Below, piece by piece: positions 23,093 through 31,238 of a stretch of 64,000 nt of DNA. The notes beneath the pieces are model-generated. The model had not been told where the DNA came from. It saw only the letters and a list, made by a program, of their open reading frames with translations, and searched no databases. Origin of the DNA: Clostridiaceae bacterium (GTDB lineage Bacteria > Bacillota > Clostridia > Oscillospirales > Acutalibacteraceae); NCBI GenBank assembly GCA_021769555.1, contig JAETSR010000002.1, positions 186,001 to 250,000 on the forward strand, in the 5' to 3' direction. The position numbers and the translations under genes were made by a program. The first letter of the stretch is position 1. Every line of letters starts with the position of its first letter.

Positions 23093-25330
23093 ATGAAGAA
23101 TAATAAAGGACCGCAGAGAGGCCGCCGGGGCTCCGGCGAACACAGGCGCTCCCCTGGGGCGCGTCAACCCCAGCGGGTCTTCGGCGCTCCCGACACGGAC
23201 GCCTACACCCTGCCCAGCGCCGCCAGCACCCCCGAGGAGCTGCTTATCCTGGGGGCGCTCAAGCGCTGCGGCGGCGACGGCGTGCCCAGCAAATCCCTGC
23301 AGAGGGAGGCGGGCATAAGGGATAAGGACAGCTTTTATGAAGCATTAAAGAGCCTTGAGAGCCTAAAGGAGGTCACGATAGACAAGGACCACTGGGTAAA
23401 GCTCGTGCCCCCCTCAAAGGAGATAGAGGCCCGGATAGTCTCCCTCTCCGCGCGCTTCGGCTTCGCGAGGCCCGGTATAGGCGAGGACATCTTTGTTGCC
23501 GGCCGGGACCTGAACGGCGCGTTTTTAGGGGATAAGGTGATTCTCTCTGACCTGCAAAAGCGCGACCGGGGCCCAAGCGGGAAGGTGAAGCGCATAGTGG
23601 AGCACGCAAAGGACAAGCTCACCGGCACCGTGCATATTGACAGCGAGCGCGGCCCGGTAATAACCCCCGACGGCCCCATAAGGTACGACCTTGAGATACC
23701 CTCCGGAAAGCTGGGGGGCGCCAGGGACGGCGACAAGGTGCTCATGGAGGCCATGCAGGACTACAGGGGGGACTGGACCCAGGCAGGGGTAAAGTATATC
23801 TTCGGCTCCGGCGACAGGGCCCGGGTCTGCGCCGACGCCATTATCGAGCGCTGCGGCATACCCACAAAATTCCCCCCGGAGGTCATGGCCCAGGCCGAGG
23901 AGATATCCCGCATGACCGTCACCCCCGGTGACATAGAAAAGCGCCTGGACCTTCGGGACGAGCCCATCTTCACCATCGACAGCGCCGACGCCAAGGACCT
24001 GGACGACGCCGTTTCAGCCCACAAGACCGTGGACGGCTATACCCTCGGGGTGCACATCGCCGACGTGTCCCACTATGTGAAGGCGGGCACGCCCATTGAT
24101 AACGAGGCATTTCTAAGGGGCACCTCAGTGTACTTCGCGGACAGGGTGATTCCCATGCTCCCCGAGGCCCTCTCAAACGGCGTGTGCAGTCTTAACGCTG
24201 GCACCGAGAAGCTCACCTTTTCTGCCCTGATGGACTTCGACTCTGAGGGCAATATGACCGGCTACAGGTTCGAGAAGACCGTCATAAACTCCAAGGTCCG
24301 GGGGGTGTACAGCGAGGTAAACGAGATTTTTGAGGGCTCGGCCTCCCCTGAAATCCTGGAAAAATACTCCCCGGTGATGGACAGCCTCATGACCGCAAAG
24401 GAGCTTGCGGATATCCTCAGAACCAGAGGAAAGTCCCGGGGGCAGATGGACCTTGCCAGCGACGAGACCAAGTTCGTCTTAAATGAGGACGGCGTGTGCA
24501 TAGACCTGCTGCCCCGCACCCAGGGCATTTCAGAGGAGCTTATAGAGCAGCTCATGGTGGCGGCGAACTGCGCCGCGGCAAAGGCCTCCCTGGACGCTGA
24601 GATACCCTTCCTGTACCGGGTCCACGAGAGGCCAAACCCCGACAGGGTCTATGAGCTCTGCGATTTATTCGACCGCCTGGGGGTAAAGTGCACCGAGCTC
24701 AAAAACGGCTCCCCCGGCGCAAAGGACTTCGCCGACGTCCTGGACCGGGTGAGGGGCACGGGCTTGGAGTCCCTTGTAAACCAGCGGATTCTGCGCACCA
24801 TGGACAAGGCCCGGTACGACCACAGGGAGCTGGGCCACTTCGGGCTTGCTTTGGGCGAGTACAGCCACTTCACCTCCCCCATACGCCGCTATCCCGACAC
24901 CTCTATACACCGTATTCTCTCAAGCCTCGTGCGCGGAGAGGACAAGGGGAGCATTGGCAGAAAGTACAGGACCTTCGCCGAGGAGTCGGCTATTGAGAGC
25001 TCCAAGAACGAGGTCAGGGCCGTCACCGGGGAGCGGGACGCTGAGGACTGCTATATGGCCGAGTATATGCGCGCCCATTTGGGGGAGCACCATATGGGAG
25101 TTATAAACGGGGTTACGCCCAAGGGCATATTTGTGAAGCTTAGTAATAACGCGGAGGGCTTTATCAGCCTCAGCGATTTTGAGAACTGCGACTTTGAGTT
25201 CGACGGCGAGATTTGCCATAAGTGCAGGCGCAGCGGGAAGACTCTTATGATGGGGCAGGAGATTGGTATTATAATTGCCGGGGCGGATGTGGCTTCGGGA
25301 CGGATTGATTTTATGCCCGAGGAGGCGTGA
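23093..25330 (+). CDS. rnr: ribonuclease R
   Basis: A 745-residue 3'-5' exoribonuclease that degrades structured RNA. In order: a basic N-terminal tail, a winged-helix domain (about residues 40-105), cold-shock domains, the RNB catalytic domain with TIDSADAKDLDDAVS (metal aspartates) and HFTSPIRRYPD, and a C-terminal S1 domain (NGVTPKGIFVKLSNNAEGFI). The protein lacks the long basic C-terminal tail of many relatives. AGAGAGGAAG precedes the ATG. A hairpin repeat lies after the stop. Confidence 0.95.
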   Translation: MKNNKGPQRGRRGSGEHRRSPGARQPQRVFGAPDTDAYTLPSAASTPEELLILGALKRCGGDGVPSKSLQREAGIRDKDSFYEALKSLESLKEVTIDKDHWVKLVPPSKEIEARIVSLSARFGFARPGIGEDIFVAGRDLNGAFLGDKVILSDLQKRDRGPSGKVKRIVEHAKDKLTGTVHIDSERGPVITPDGPIRYDLEIPSGKLGGARDGDKVLMEAMQDYRGDWTQAGVKYIFGSGDRARVCADAIIERCGIPTKFPPEVMAQAEEISRMTVTPGDIEKRLDLRDEPIFTIDSADAKDLDDAVSAHKTVDGYTLGVHIADVSHYVKAGTPIDNEAFLRGTSVYFADRVIPMLPEALSNGVCSLNAGTEKLTFSALMDFDSEGNMTGYRFEKTVINSKVRGVYSEVNEIFEGSASPEILEKYSPVMDSLMTAKELADILRTRGKSRGQMDLASDETKFVLNEDGVCIDLLPRTQGISEELIEQLMVAANCAAAKASLDAEIPFLYRVHERPNPDRVYELCDLFDRLGVKCTELKNGSPGAKDFADVLDRVRGTGLESLVNQRILRTMDKARYDHRELGHFGLALGEYSHFTSPIRRYPDTSIHRILSSLVRGEDKGSIGRKYRTFAEESAIESSKNEVRAVTGERDAEDCYMAEYMRAHLGEHHMGVINGVTPKGIFVKLSNNAEGFISLSDFENCDFEFDGEICHKCRRSGKTLMMGQEIGIIIAGADVASGRIDFMPEEA

Positions 25331-25363
25331 TATTTTGGAAGGGATTTTCATAGAGATAGCTCA

Positions 25364-25408
25364 GGGGACTTTTTGAAAAAAGTCCCCCGAACCCCCCAAA
25401 AACTTTTG
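25364..25408 (-). repeat. dispersed hairpin repeat, family 1, copy B
   Basis: Inverted relative to the copy at 995-1040. Read on the minus strand it begins CAAAAGTTTTTG and contains ACTTTTTTCAAAAAGT; the outer stem is GGGG/CCCC where the other copy has AGAA/TTCT. It lies between rnr and the bofA-like gene and may serve as terminator or mRNA end. Confidence 0.6.
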
Positions 25409-25428
25409 CTTTGAAAGGGCGATTCTTT

Positions 25429-25605
25429 ATGAAAAGCTTTATTTTTTCCGGCGTGCTGGGATTTTTGGCGCTGGCCGCCGTAAACCTTACCGCCCCTTAC
25501 ACCGGGGTGGCCCTGGCCGTCACGCGGCTTTCTGTGGGCGTGTCGGGACTTCTGGGCGTGCCCGGTGTGACCCTTATGGTCATATTGAATACTATATTAC
25601 TATAA
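25429..25605 (+). CDS. small BofA-like membrane protein
   Basis: A 58-residue protein made of two hydrophobic segments. The C-terminal LLGVPGVTLMVILNTI resembles the end of BofA, the inhibitor that holds pro-sigma-K processing in the forespore membrane of Bacillus, where a G(I/V)PGV motif is conserved. BofA itself is about 87 residues, so this is shorter. The ATG at 25429 has only a weak ribosome binding site; an upstream TTG at 25411 is in frame. Presence of spoIIP elsewhere in the window supports a sporulating host. Confidence 0.55.
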   Translation: MKSFIFSGVLGFLALAAVNLTAPYTGVALAVTRLSVGVSGLLGVPGVTLMVILNTILL

Positions 25606-25639
25606 TCAAATCATTCTAATCAAAGCGAGGGAAGTTAAA

Positions 25640-26800
25640 ATGTTCATCATCAACACCGCCTACCTTGACAAGGACTTCAATCTGGTCAAAGGCGACATTC
25701 AGATTGAAAACGGCAGGATAGCCGCCTGCGGCGAAGGGCTCGCCTATTCGGACTCAGATATGGTCATCGACGCCGCCGGGTACACTGTCGTCCCGGGTTT
25801 TGTGGACGTGCATATCCACGGCTGTGCCGGGGCCGACACCTGCGACGGCACCACCGGGGCCATCGAGGCCATGGCCCGGTTCCTCTTAGCCCACGGCGTC
25901 ACCTCCTTCTGCCCCACCACCGCCACCGTCTCCAGCGACACCATCAAGGCCGCCATAACCGCCTCCAAGCAGGTGCATGAGCGCCCCGTTAAAGACGGCG
26001 CTAAAGTAGCGGGCATGAACCTTGAGGGGCCCTTCTTCTCCAAGGAGCGCAAGGGGGCCCAGAACGAGGAGTTCCTGCTGGCCCCGGATTTCCCCCTCTT
26101 TAAGGAGTGGTACGACCACTCTGAGGGCCTTGTGAAGCTCATTGACCTTGCCACTGAGCAGCCCGGGGGCGAGGAGTTCGTGAAGCAGGCTAAAGAGCTC
26201 TGCACCGTCTCCATCGCCCACACCACCGCTGACTACGACGATGCCAAAGCCGCCTTCGACTGGGGCGTCACCCACGCTACCCACCTCTTTAACGCCATGA
26301 ACGGCCTGCACCACCGCAAGCCCGGGGTAGTGGGCGCCGTGCTCGAGGACGAGCGGGTCAGGGCCGAGCTCATCTGTGACGGCGAGCATATCCACCCGGC
26401 TGTGCTGAAAATCGCCTTTAGTATCTTGGGCGACCGGGCCCTCATAGTCAGCGACTCCCTTCGCGCCAACGGTATGCCCGAGGGCGAGAGCTACGAGATG
26501 GGCGGTCAGACCGTGCGCATATCCGGCGGCAAGTGCGTCCTCCCCGACGGCACCATCGCCGGGTCCGTCAGCAACCTGCACCAGGAGGTGAAGAACCTGG
26601 TGAGCTGGGGCGTGCCCCTTGAGAGGGCTGTTAAGGCCGCGACCCTTATCCCCGCAATACAGATTGGCCTCGACAAGGAGATAGGCAGTATCGAGCCGGG
26701 CAAAATCGCCGACCTGGTGGTGCTGGACAAGGACCTGGATATCGCCTCTGTTTGGGTCAGCCATGGGGACGAGACCCAGTGCGCGGTGAAAAAGGCGTGA
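25640..26800 (+). CDS. nagA: N-acetylglucosamine-6-phosphate deacetylase
   Basis: A 386-residue amidohydrolase. VDVHIHGCAGADT is the metal histidine motif, NLEGPFFS holds the metal glutamate, THATHLFNAMNGLHHRKPG the downstream histidine and substrate loop, and LIVSDSLRANG the catalytic aspartate. It converts GlcNAc-6-phosphate to glucosamine-6-phosphate during amino sugar or wall recycling. nagB is not adjacent. The gene ends just before an AT-rich island and a probable terminator at 26863. Confidence 0.93.
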   Translation: MFIINTAYLDKDFNLVKGDIQIENGRIAACGEGLAYSDSDMVIDAAGYTVVPGFVDVHIHGCAGADTCDGTTGAIEAMARFLLAHGVTSFCPTTATVSSDTIKAAITASKQVHERPVKDGAKVAGMNLEGPFFSKERKGAQNEEFLLAPDFPLFKEWYDHSEGLVKLIDLATEQPGGEEFVKQAKELCTVSIAHTTADYDDAKAAFDWGVTHATHLFNAMNGLHHRKPGVVGAVLEDERVRAELICDGEHIHPAVLKIAFSILGDRALIVSDSLRANGMPEGESYEMGGQTVRISGGKCVLPDGTIAGSVSNLHQEVKNLVSWGVPLERAVKAATLIPAIQIGLDKEIGSIEPGKIADLVVLDKDLDIASVWVSHGDETQCAVKKA

Positions 26801-26862
26801 AACAAAGAGTGCTAACGCCATATAAGGCAGTTATTTGAACTTTTCTGAACAAAAGAATATCA

Positions 26863-26901
26863 AAACGGCTAAGTCCTTCTAAATCAAGGGTTTAGCCGTT
26901 T
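26863..26901 (+). terminator. probable terminator at the left border of the AT-rich island
   Basis: AAACGGCTAA and TTAGCCGTTT form a 10-pair stem with an 18-base loop, followed by a weak T-rich stretch (TCTCT). It follows nagA by about 60 bases. Confidence 0.5.
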
Positions 26902-26974
26902 CTCTACAGCTATTTGCCGCTTAAACCCACAAATGGATACTTAAAGATACTCGAAAATATTCACAGGTTATGTA

Positions 26975-27003
26975 TTGAGTGCGCCGCCGTCTTGTGCTAT
27001 AAT
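26975..27003 (+). promoter_or_regulatory. promoter of the restriction-modification genes
   Basis: TTGAGT (26975-26980) and TATAAT (26998-27003) with a 17-base spacer, about 40 bases before the endonuclease start. The bases between 26902 and 26974 hold no gene I can recognise. Confidence 0.65.
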
Positions 27004-27041
27004 ATCAAGTGTATAATCTATGCTCGAAAGGAACTTGTATA

Positions 27042-27665
27042 ATGAATCAAGAAGTATATCAGACTATTAAAGCTTTAGCAGATAAATATGCGGCTGATTT
27101 GAAGCAGCAAGTTGATTTACGTATTGAGGAAATGAAAGGTGATGACAATTCGCATTATTTGCTTTATCGTGTCCTTGGCGTATCAGACAGCGAAGGCAAT
27201 CTGATTGATATTTATCAGAATAAGGGTCGATTCCTTTACAAGTATGCAGGAGCATTTCTTGAAGATGCAGCATTTAATTGCATGAAATACAAATATACAA
27301 ATGCTGCAAAGATAAAAATACCCAACACTCTTGGCAGCAGGCCAAAGACATTTGAGATTGATTGCTTAGTTGGCAACATTGCCCATGAAATAAAATGGCG
27401 CGATGCCACAACAGATGGCGACCACATAACTAAAGAACACACTCGTGTTAAAGTTATAAGCTCCAAAGGATATGTGCCAGTCAGAGTTATGTTCTATTAT
27501 CCTCAAAGGACGCAAGCGAAAAAAATTCAGGAAACCCTTGAAACGCTATATGTGGGTATTGGCGGGAAATACTACTATGGCGATTCTGCTTGGAACTACA
27601 TAAAAGACTACACCGGCATTGATTTGCTTGACATTCTTGAGCAAATCGCCGATTCCAAAAAATAG
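27042..27665 (+). CDS. type II restriction endonuclease, ApaLI-like
   Basis: A 207-residue protein recognised mainly from the segment EIKWRDATTDGDHITKEHTR, which I associate with the ApaLI endonuclease family (ApaLI cuts at GTGCAC). A PD-(D/E)xK site is visible as D107 followed by E116-x-K118. The codon use and base composition are AT-rich (about 40% G+C by eye), unlike all flanking genes, so it was probably acquired. AAAGGA lies upstream of the ATG at 27042. The methylase gene starts three bases after its stop. The recognition sequence is inferred from family resemblance only. Confidence 0.75.
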   Translation: MNQEVYQTIKALADKYAADLKQQVDLRIEEMKGDDNSHYLLYRVLGVSDSEGNLIDIYQNKGRFLYKYAGAFLEDAAFNCMKYKYTNAAKIKIPNTLGSRPKTFEIDCLVGNIAHEIKWRDATTDGDHITKEHTRVKVISSKGYVPVRVMFYYPQRTQAKKIQETLETLYVGIGGKYYYGDSAWNYIKDYTGIDLLDILEQIADSKK

Positions 27666-27668
27666 GCA

Positions 27669-28865
27669 ATGCTTTTTAATGCAGACTGTTTATCCGTAAT
27701 GCAAGATATTTCGGATTCCTCAATAGATATGATATATCTTGACCCGCCATTTTATACGCAGAAAAAGCAGTCTCTATCAGATTCAAAAGGCAATAAATAT
27801 GAGTTTTCAGACGTATGGGATTCCTTAGACGAATATATAAATTTCATGCGTCAGCGTATTGTAGAAATGAAGCGTTTATTAAAACCGACAGGCAGCATTT
27901 TTCTTCACTGCGGCACTTCAGCTTCTCATCATCTCAGGTTACTATTGGATGATATTTTGGGTTGCGAAAGTTTTAGAAGCGAAATAATATGGTCTTATAA
28001 ACGCTGGTCAAATTCAAGAAATGGACTATTGCCAGGACATCAGACTATTTTTTACTATACAAAAACCCAAAATTACAATTTTAATACGCTTTATGGTGAA
28101 TATTCAGCAACAACAAATGTCGATCAGATTTTACAGGAGCGTGAACGGGACATTACAGGAAAAGCAGTATATAAGCGTGATAATTCTGGTGTAATAGTTG
28201 AGGCAAAAGAAAAGAAAGGGGTTCCTATTTCGGATGTATGGGATATTCCTTTTCTAAATCCAAAGGCAAAGGAACGAACGGGGTACCCAACACAAAAGCC
28301 CATTGAATTATTAGAGAGAATTATTAAAATCAGCACAAATGAGGGAGATACCATTTTGGATCCTTTTTGCGGAAGCGGGACCACGCTTGTTAGCGCCAAA
28401 CTGTTAAATCGGAACTATATTGGTATCGATATAAATGAGGATGCTGTCCAGATAACAAAGTCACGCCTTGAATCGCCTCAAAAAACGACATCGATTTTGC
28501 TGAAAATTGGGGAGAATGCTTATAAAACAAAAACAGAGGATGAGTTATCAGTTTTACGCCAGTTCGATTGCGATATAGTTCAACGAAACAGGGGAATTGA
28601 CGCATTTCTAAAGAAACATTATTTGGGTCACCCGGTTGCAATAAAGATACAGCGAAGTGATGAAAAATTTGTAGATGCTTTAAGCCTATTGGAACAGGCA
28701 AGTAAAAAGAAAAAGTGTAGCTTTGCAATTCTAATCACATCTGAAAAAGGATGGAAAAGGACAAGCCATATTCCGGATAACATTTTTGTTATCAATAGAT
28801 ATTGTACACAGTTTGAAATCATGGTTGATGAACTGTTGTCACAAGCCGTGGTTTCGGAAAAATAA
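27669..28865 (+). CDS. site-specific DNA methyltransferase, beta-class (N4/N6), with C-terminal extension
   Basis: A 398-residue amino-methyltransferase. Motif IV DPPF (residues 25-28, in YLDPPFYTQ) comes before motif I DPFCGSGTT (231-239), the beta-class order; TGYPTQKP is motif X. Residues from about 270 on form an extra domain with RNRGIDAFLKK and VAIKIQRSDEKF that I do not recognise with certainty. It should protect host DNA from the adjacent endonuclease. The gene shares the AT-rich composition of the island and ends in a strong terminator. The spacing of three bases from the endonuclease stop implies co-translation. Confidence 0.9.
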   Translation: MLFNADCLSVMQDISDSSIDMIYLDPPFYTQKKQSLSDSKGNKYEFSDVWDSLDEYINFMRQRIVEMKRLLKPTGSIFLHCGTSASHHLRLLLDDILGCESFRSEIIWSYKRWSNSRNGLLPGHQTIFYYTKTQNYNFNTLYGEYSATTNVDQILQERERDITGKAVYKRDNSGVIVEAKEKKGVPISDVWDIPFLNPKAKERTGYPTQKPIELLERIIKISTNEGDTILDPFCGSGTTLVSAKLLNRNYIGIDINEDAVQITKSRLESPQKTTSILLKIGENAYKTKTEDELSVLRQFDCDIVQRNRGIDAFLKKHYLGHPVAIKIQRSDEKFVDALSLLEQASKKKKCSFAILITSEKGWKRTSHIPDNIFVINRYCTQFEIMVDELLSQAVVSEK

Positions 28866-28896
28866 AGCGACGGAGCTTTAATGCTCCGTCGCTTTT
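28866..28896 (+). terminator. terminator of the restriction-modification operon
   Basis: AGCGACGGAGC and GCTCCGTCGCT pair as an 11-base stem with a six-base loop, followed by TTTTG. It marks the right end of the low-GC island. Confidence 0.8.
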
Positions 28897-28958
28897 GTCA
28901 TTTGATATAAACTTCCTTAATCTAGTGTTTGCAAAAAAACTGCACCCTTTGTTTTATG

Positions 28959-30431
28959 TCATTTCAGCGCCTTCTCAAGCGCCTCCACCACTATCTCAAT
29001 GGCCTTTATCCTGGCGTACTTCTTATCCACCGACTCAAGGATATGCCAGGGCGCGTAGGCCGTGCTGGTCTTCTCAAGCATTTCGTCTATTGCCGCCTCG
29101 TACACGTCCCATTTCTCCCGGTTGCGCCAGTCCTCGTCAGTGAGCTTCCACTGCTTTGCGGGGGTGTTCTGCCGGTCCGTGAAGCGCTCGAGCTGGGTGT
29201 CCTTGTCTATCTGCACCCAGAATTTCAGCACCACCGCCCCCCAGTTATAGAGCTCGTGCTCGAACTCGTTCATCTCATAGAAGGCCCTCTGCCAGTCGTT
29301 CTCCGAGCAGAAGCCCTCAAGCCTCTCCACCATCACCCGGCCGTACCAGCTCCTGTCAAATATGGCTATGTGCCCGTCCTTGGGGAGCCTTGTCCAGAAC
29401 CGCCAGAGATAGTGCCTCGCCTTCTCGTGGGGCTCGGGGCTGGCTATGGGGTGCACCTCGAAGCCCCTGGGGTCCAGGGCCCCGGTGAGGCGCTTGATAT
29501 TGCCGCCCTTCCCGGCGGCGTCCCAGCCCTCGTAAACTATCACCACCGGCACCCGCTTGCGGTAGAGCCTGTTGTGGAGCATTCCGAGCTTCCCCTGAAG
29601 CTCCTTCAGTCTCTCCTTATACTCCCCTTCCGTGAGGGTCTTGCTCTTCAGCTCCACATCCCTGAGCTTTGGCATTGTTATCAGCGGGAACACATTCTGT
29701 AACAGGGGCACCGCAAGGCTGCCGTTATGCAGGGCCGTGTCTATCCCTGTGCACAGGGCCTCCATGACCTGCAGCTCCGCGAATTTCTTGCTCTTTGCGT
29801 CTATGATGTACCAGGGGGCGCTGGGGGTGTTGGTGTCCTCTATATATTTGTCGAACACATCGAGGCAGGCGTCATAGTGGCTGTTCTGCCAGATATCCCC
29901 CCGGCTCACCCGCCAGGCCGTGTCCTTATGGTCCATCAGGGCGTTTATCCTCCCCGCCTGCTCCTTGCGGCTTATGTGGAAGAAGAACTTGAGCACCAGG
30001 TAGCCGTTGTCTGTAAGCTGGCGCTCGAAGCGCTTCACGCTGTCCACCCGCCGGGCGTAGCCATCCGTGTCCAGCATGCCGTTCAGGGTCTCCTTGGTAA
30101 TCTCGTCCATCCAGCCCGAGTCCAGAAAGGTGAACTTCCCCGCCTCGGGTATCTTCTCGAAGTACCTTGTGAGGAAGGGCTTGCGGCGCTCCTCCTCCGT
30201 GGGGGCGGCCATGGAGAAGACCTTGAAGAACCGCGGGTCTATATTCTTGATTATCCTGCCGATGGTGCTGCCCTTCCCGGCGGCCCCCCAGCCCTCGATA
30301 AGCACCAGCACCGGCAGCTTCTTGTCCTTTAACTGCATTTGCTGCACGGCGAGCTTTTCCTCGGCGGCTTTCAGCCTTATTTTCATATCATCCTTCCCGG
30401 GCCGGGCCGGGCGTATCCAGTTTTTAAGCAT
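28959..30431 (-). CDS. pap: polyphosphate:AMP phosphotransferase, two PPK2 domains
   Basis: A 490-residue protein with two PPK2 domains (about 15-235 and 260-490). Both keep a Walker A loop (GWGAAGKGSTIG, GWDAAGKGGNIKR), but the lid/Walker B motif DRSWYGRVMVER occurs only in the second; the first has LDSGWMDEIT, so it is probably a regulatory or structural copy. Tandem PPK2 proteins phosphorylate AMP to ADP with polyphosphate. The ATG at 30431 follows GAGGTGAGCAAT; the GTG at 30440 is less likely. It is transcribed divergently from pth. Confidence 0.92.
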   Translation of the reverse strand: MLKNWIRPARPGKDDMKIRLKAAEEKLAVQQMQLKDKKLPVLVLIEGWGAAGKGSTIGRIIKNIDPRFFKVFSMAAPTEEERRKPFLTRYFEKIPEAGKFTFLDSGWMDEITKETLNGMLDTDGYARRVDSVKRFERQLTDNGYLVLKFFFHISRKEQAGRINALMDHKDTAWRVSRGDIWQNSHYDACLDVFDKYIEDTNTPSAPWYIIDAKSKKFAELQVMEALCTGIDTALHNGSLAVPLLQNVFPLITMPKLRDVELKSKTLTEGEYKERLKELQGKLGMLHNRLYRKRVPVVIVYEGWDAAGKGGNIKRLTGALDPRGFEVHPIASPEPHEKARHYLWRFWTRLPKDGHIAIFDRSWYGRVMVERLEGFCSENDWQRAFYEMNEFEHELYNWGAVVLKFWVQIDKDTQLERFTDRQNTPAKQWKLTDEDWRNREKWDVYEAAIDEMLEKTSTAYAPWHILESVDKKYARIKAIEIVVEALEKALK

Positions 30432-30538
30432 ATTGCTCACCTCAGTGATAATATTTTGGTTCTATAGGCACATTATAACATATTTGTCCGGGAAAATCCA
30501 GAATTTTATTATAAGTTTTTCTATAATACCGGGAGCCC

Positions 30539-30567
30539 TTGCAAACCGCCGTAAACCATGCTAAAAT
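30539..30567 (+). promoter_or_regulatory. promoter of pth
   Basis: TTGCAA (30539-30544) and TAAAAT (30562-30567) are 17 bases apart. A GC-rich inverted repeat (GGCGGG/CCCGCC, about 30581-30603) lies in the leader between it and the start codon. Confidence 0.55.
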
Positions 30568-30634
30568 AGTCCACGCGCAGGCGGGCGGGCCATCCCTCCC
30601 GCCAAGCCGTTTTGTTAGTTGGGAGGATATCAGG

Positions 30635-31228
30635 ATGTTTTTTTCAAAGACCCCTTCGGGCCCTGTGGACTTTATCATAGCGGGCCTTGGGAACCCCGGG
30701 CGGGAGTATGAGGGCACAAGGCATAACGCGGGCTTCATGGCAGTGGACCGCATATGCGAAAAACTTTGCGCGGATATGCGCCGGGTGCGCTTCAAGGGCG
30801 TCACCGGGGAGTGCAGCCTTGGGGACAGGCGGGTGCTGCTCTTAAAGCCCGGGACCTATATGAACCTGAGCGGCCAGTCCGTGCGGGAGGCAATGGGCTT
30901 TTACAAAATTCCCCCGGAGCGCACGCTTATAATCTTCGACGACATAAACCTGCCCCCGGGAAAGCTCCGGGTGCGGCGAAAGGGCAGCGACGGGGGGCAT
31001 AACGGCATGAAGAATATAATATATCTCTCCGGCTCAGACCAGTTCCCCCGGATAAAGCTGGGCGTGGGCCAGAAGCCCCACCCGGACTTTAACCTTGCGG
31101 ACTGGGTGCTCTCCAAGTTCAGCGCCGGGGATTTAAAGGAGCTGGACGTGGCCCTTGACAATGCCGCCGCCGCCGCGGAGCTTATCGTCCGGGGGGAGAC
31201 GGACCGGGCCATGAACCTGTATAACTGA
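30635..31228 (+). CDS. pth: peptidyl-tRNA hydrolase
   Basis: A 197-residue enzyme that frees tRNA from peptidyl-tRNA. GLGNPGREYEGTRHNAGF contains the catalytic histidine of family signature 1, and KPGTYMNLSGQSV and FDDINLPPGKLRVRRKGSDGGHNG complete the active site. The ATG at 30635 follows GGGAGGATATCAGG. mfd starts ten bases after the stop, the pth-mfd arrangement common in Firmicutes. Confidence 0.96.
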   Translation: MFFSKTPSGPVDFIIAGLGNPGREYEGTRHNAGFMAVDRICEKLCADMRRVRFKGVTGECSLGDRRVLLLKPGTYMNLSGQSVREAMGFYKIPPERTLIIFDDINLPPGKLRVRRKGSDGGHNGMKNIIYLSGSDQFPRIKLGVGQKPHPDFNLADWVLSKFSAGDLKELDVALDNAAAAAELIVRGETDRAMNLYN

Positions 31229-31238
31229 GGTTGATATT

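Noticed and set aside
26801..27041. Integrase or phage attachment remnant left of the restriction-modification island
   Set aside because: No recombinase reading frame or direct repeat pair flanking the island could be found by eye; the hairpin at 26863 is adequately explained as a terminator.
30581..30603. GC hairpin in the pth leader as attenuator
   Set aside because: GGCGGG/CCCGCC can pair, but no T-run or alternative structure supports attenuation; it remains only a comment on the promoter entry.
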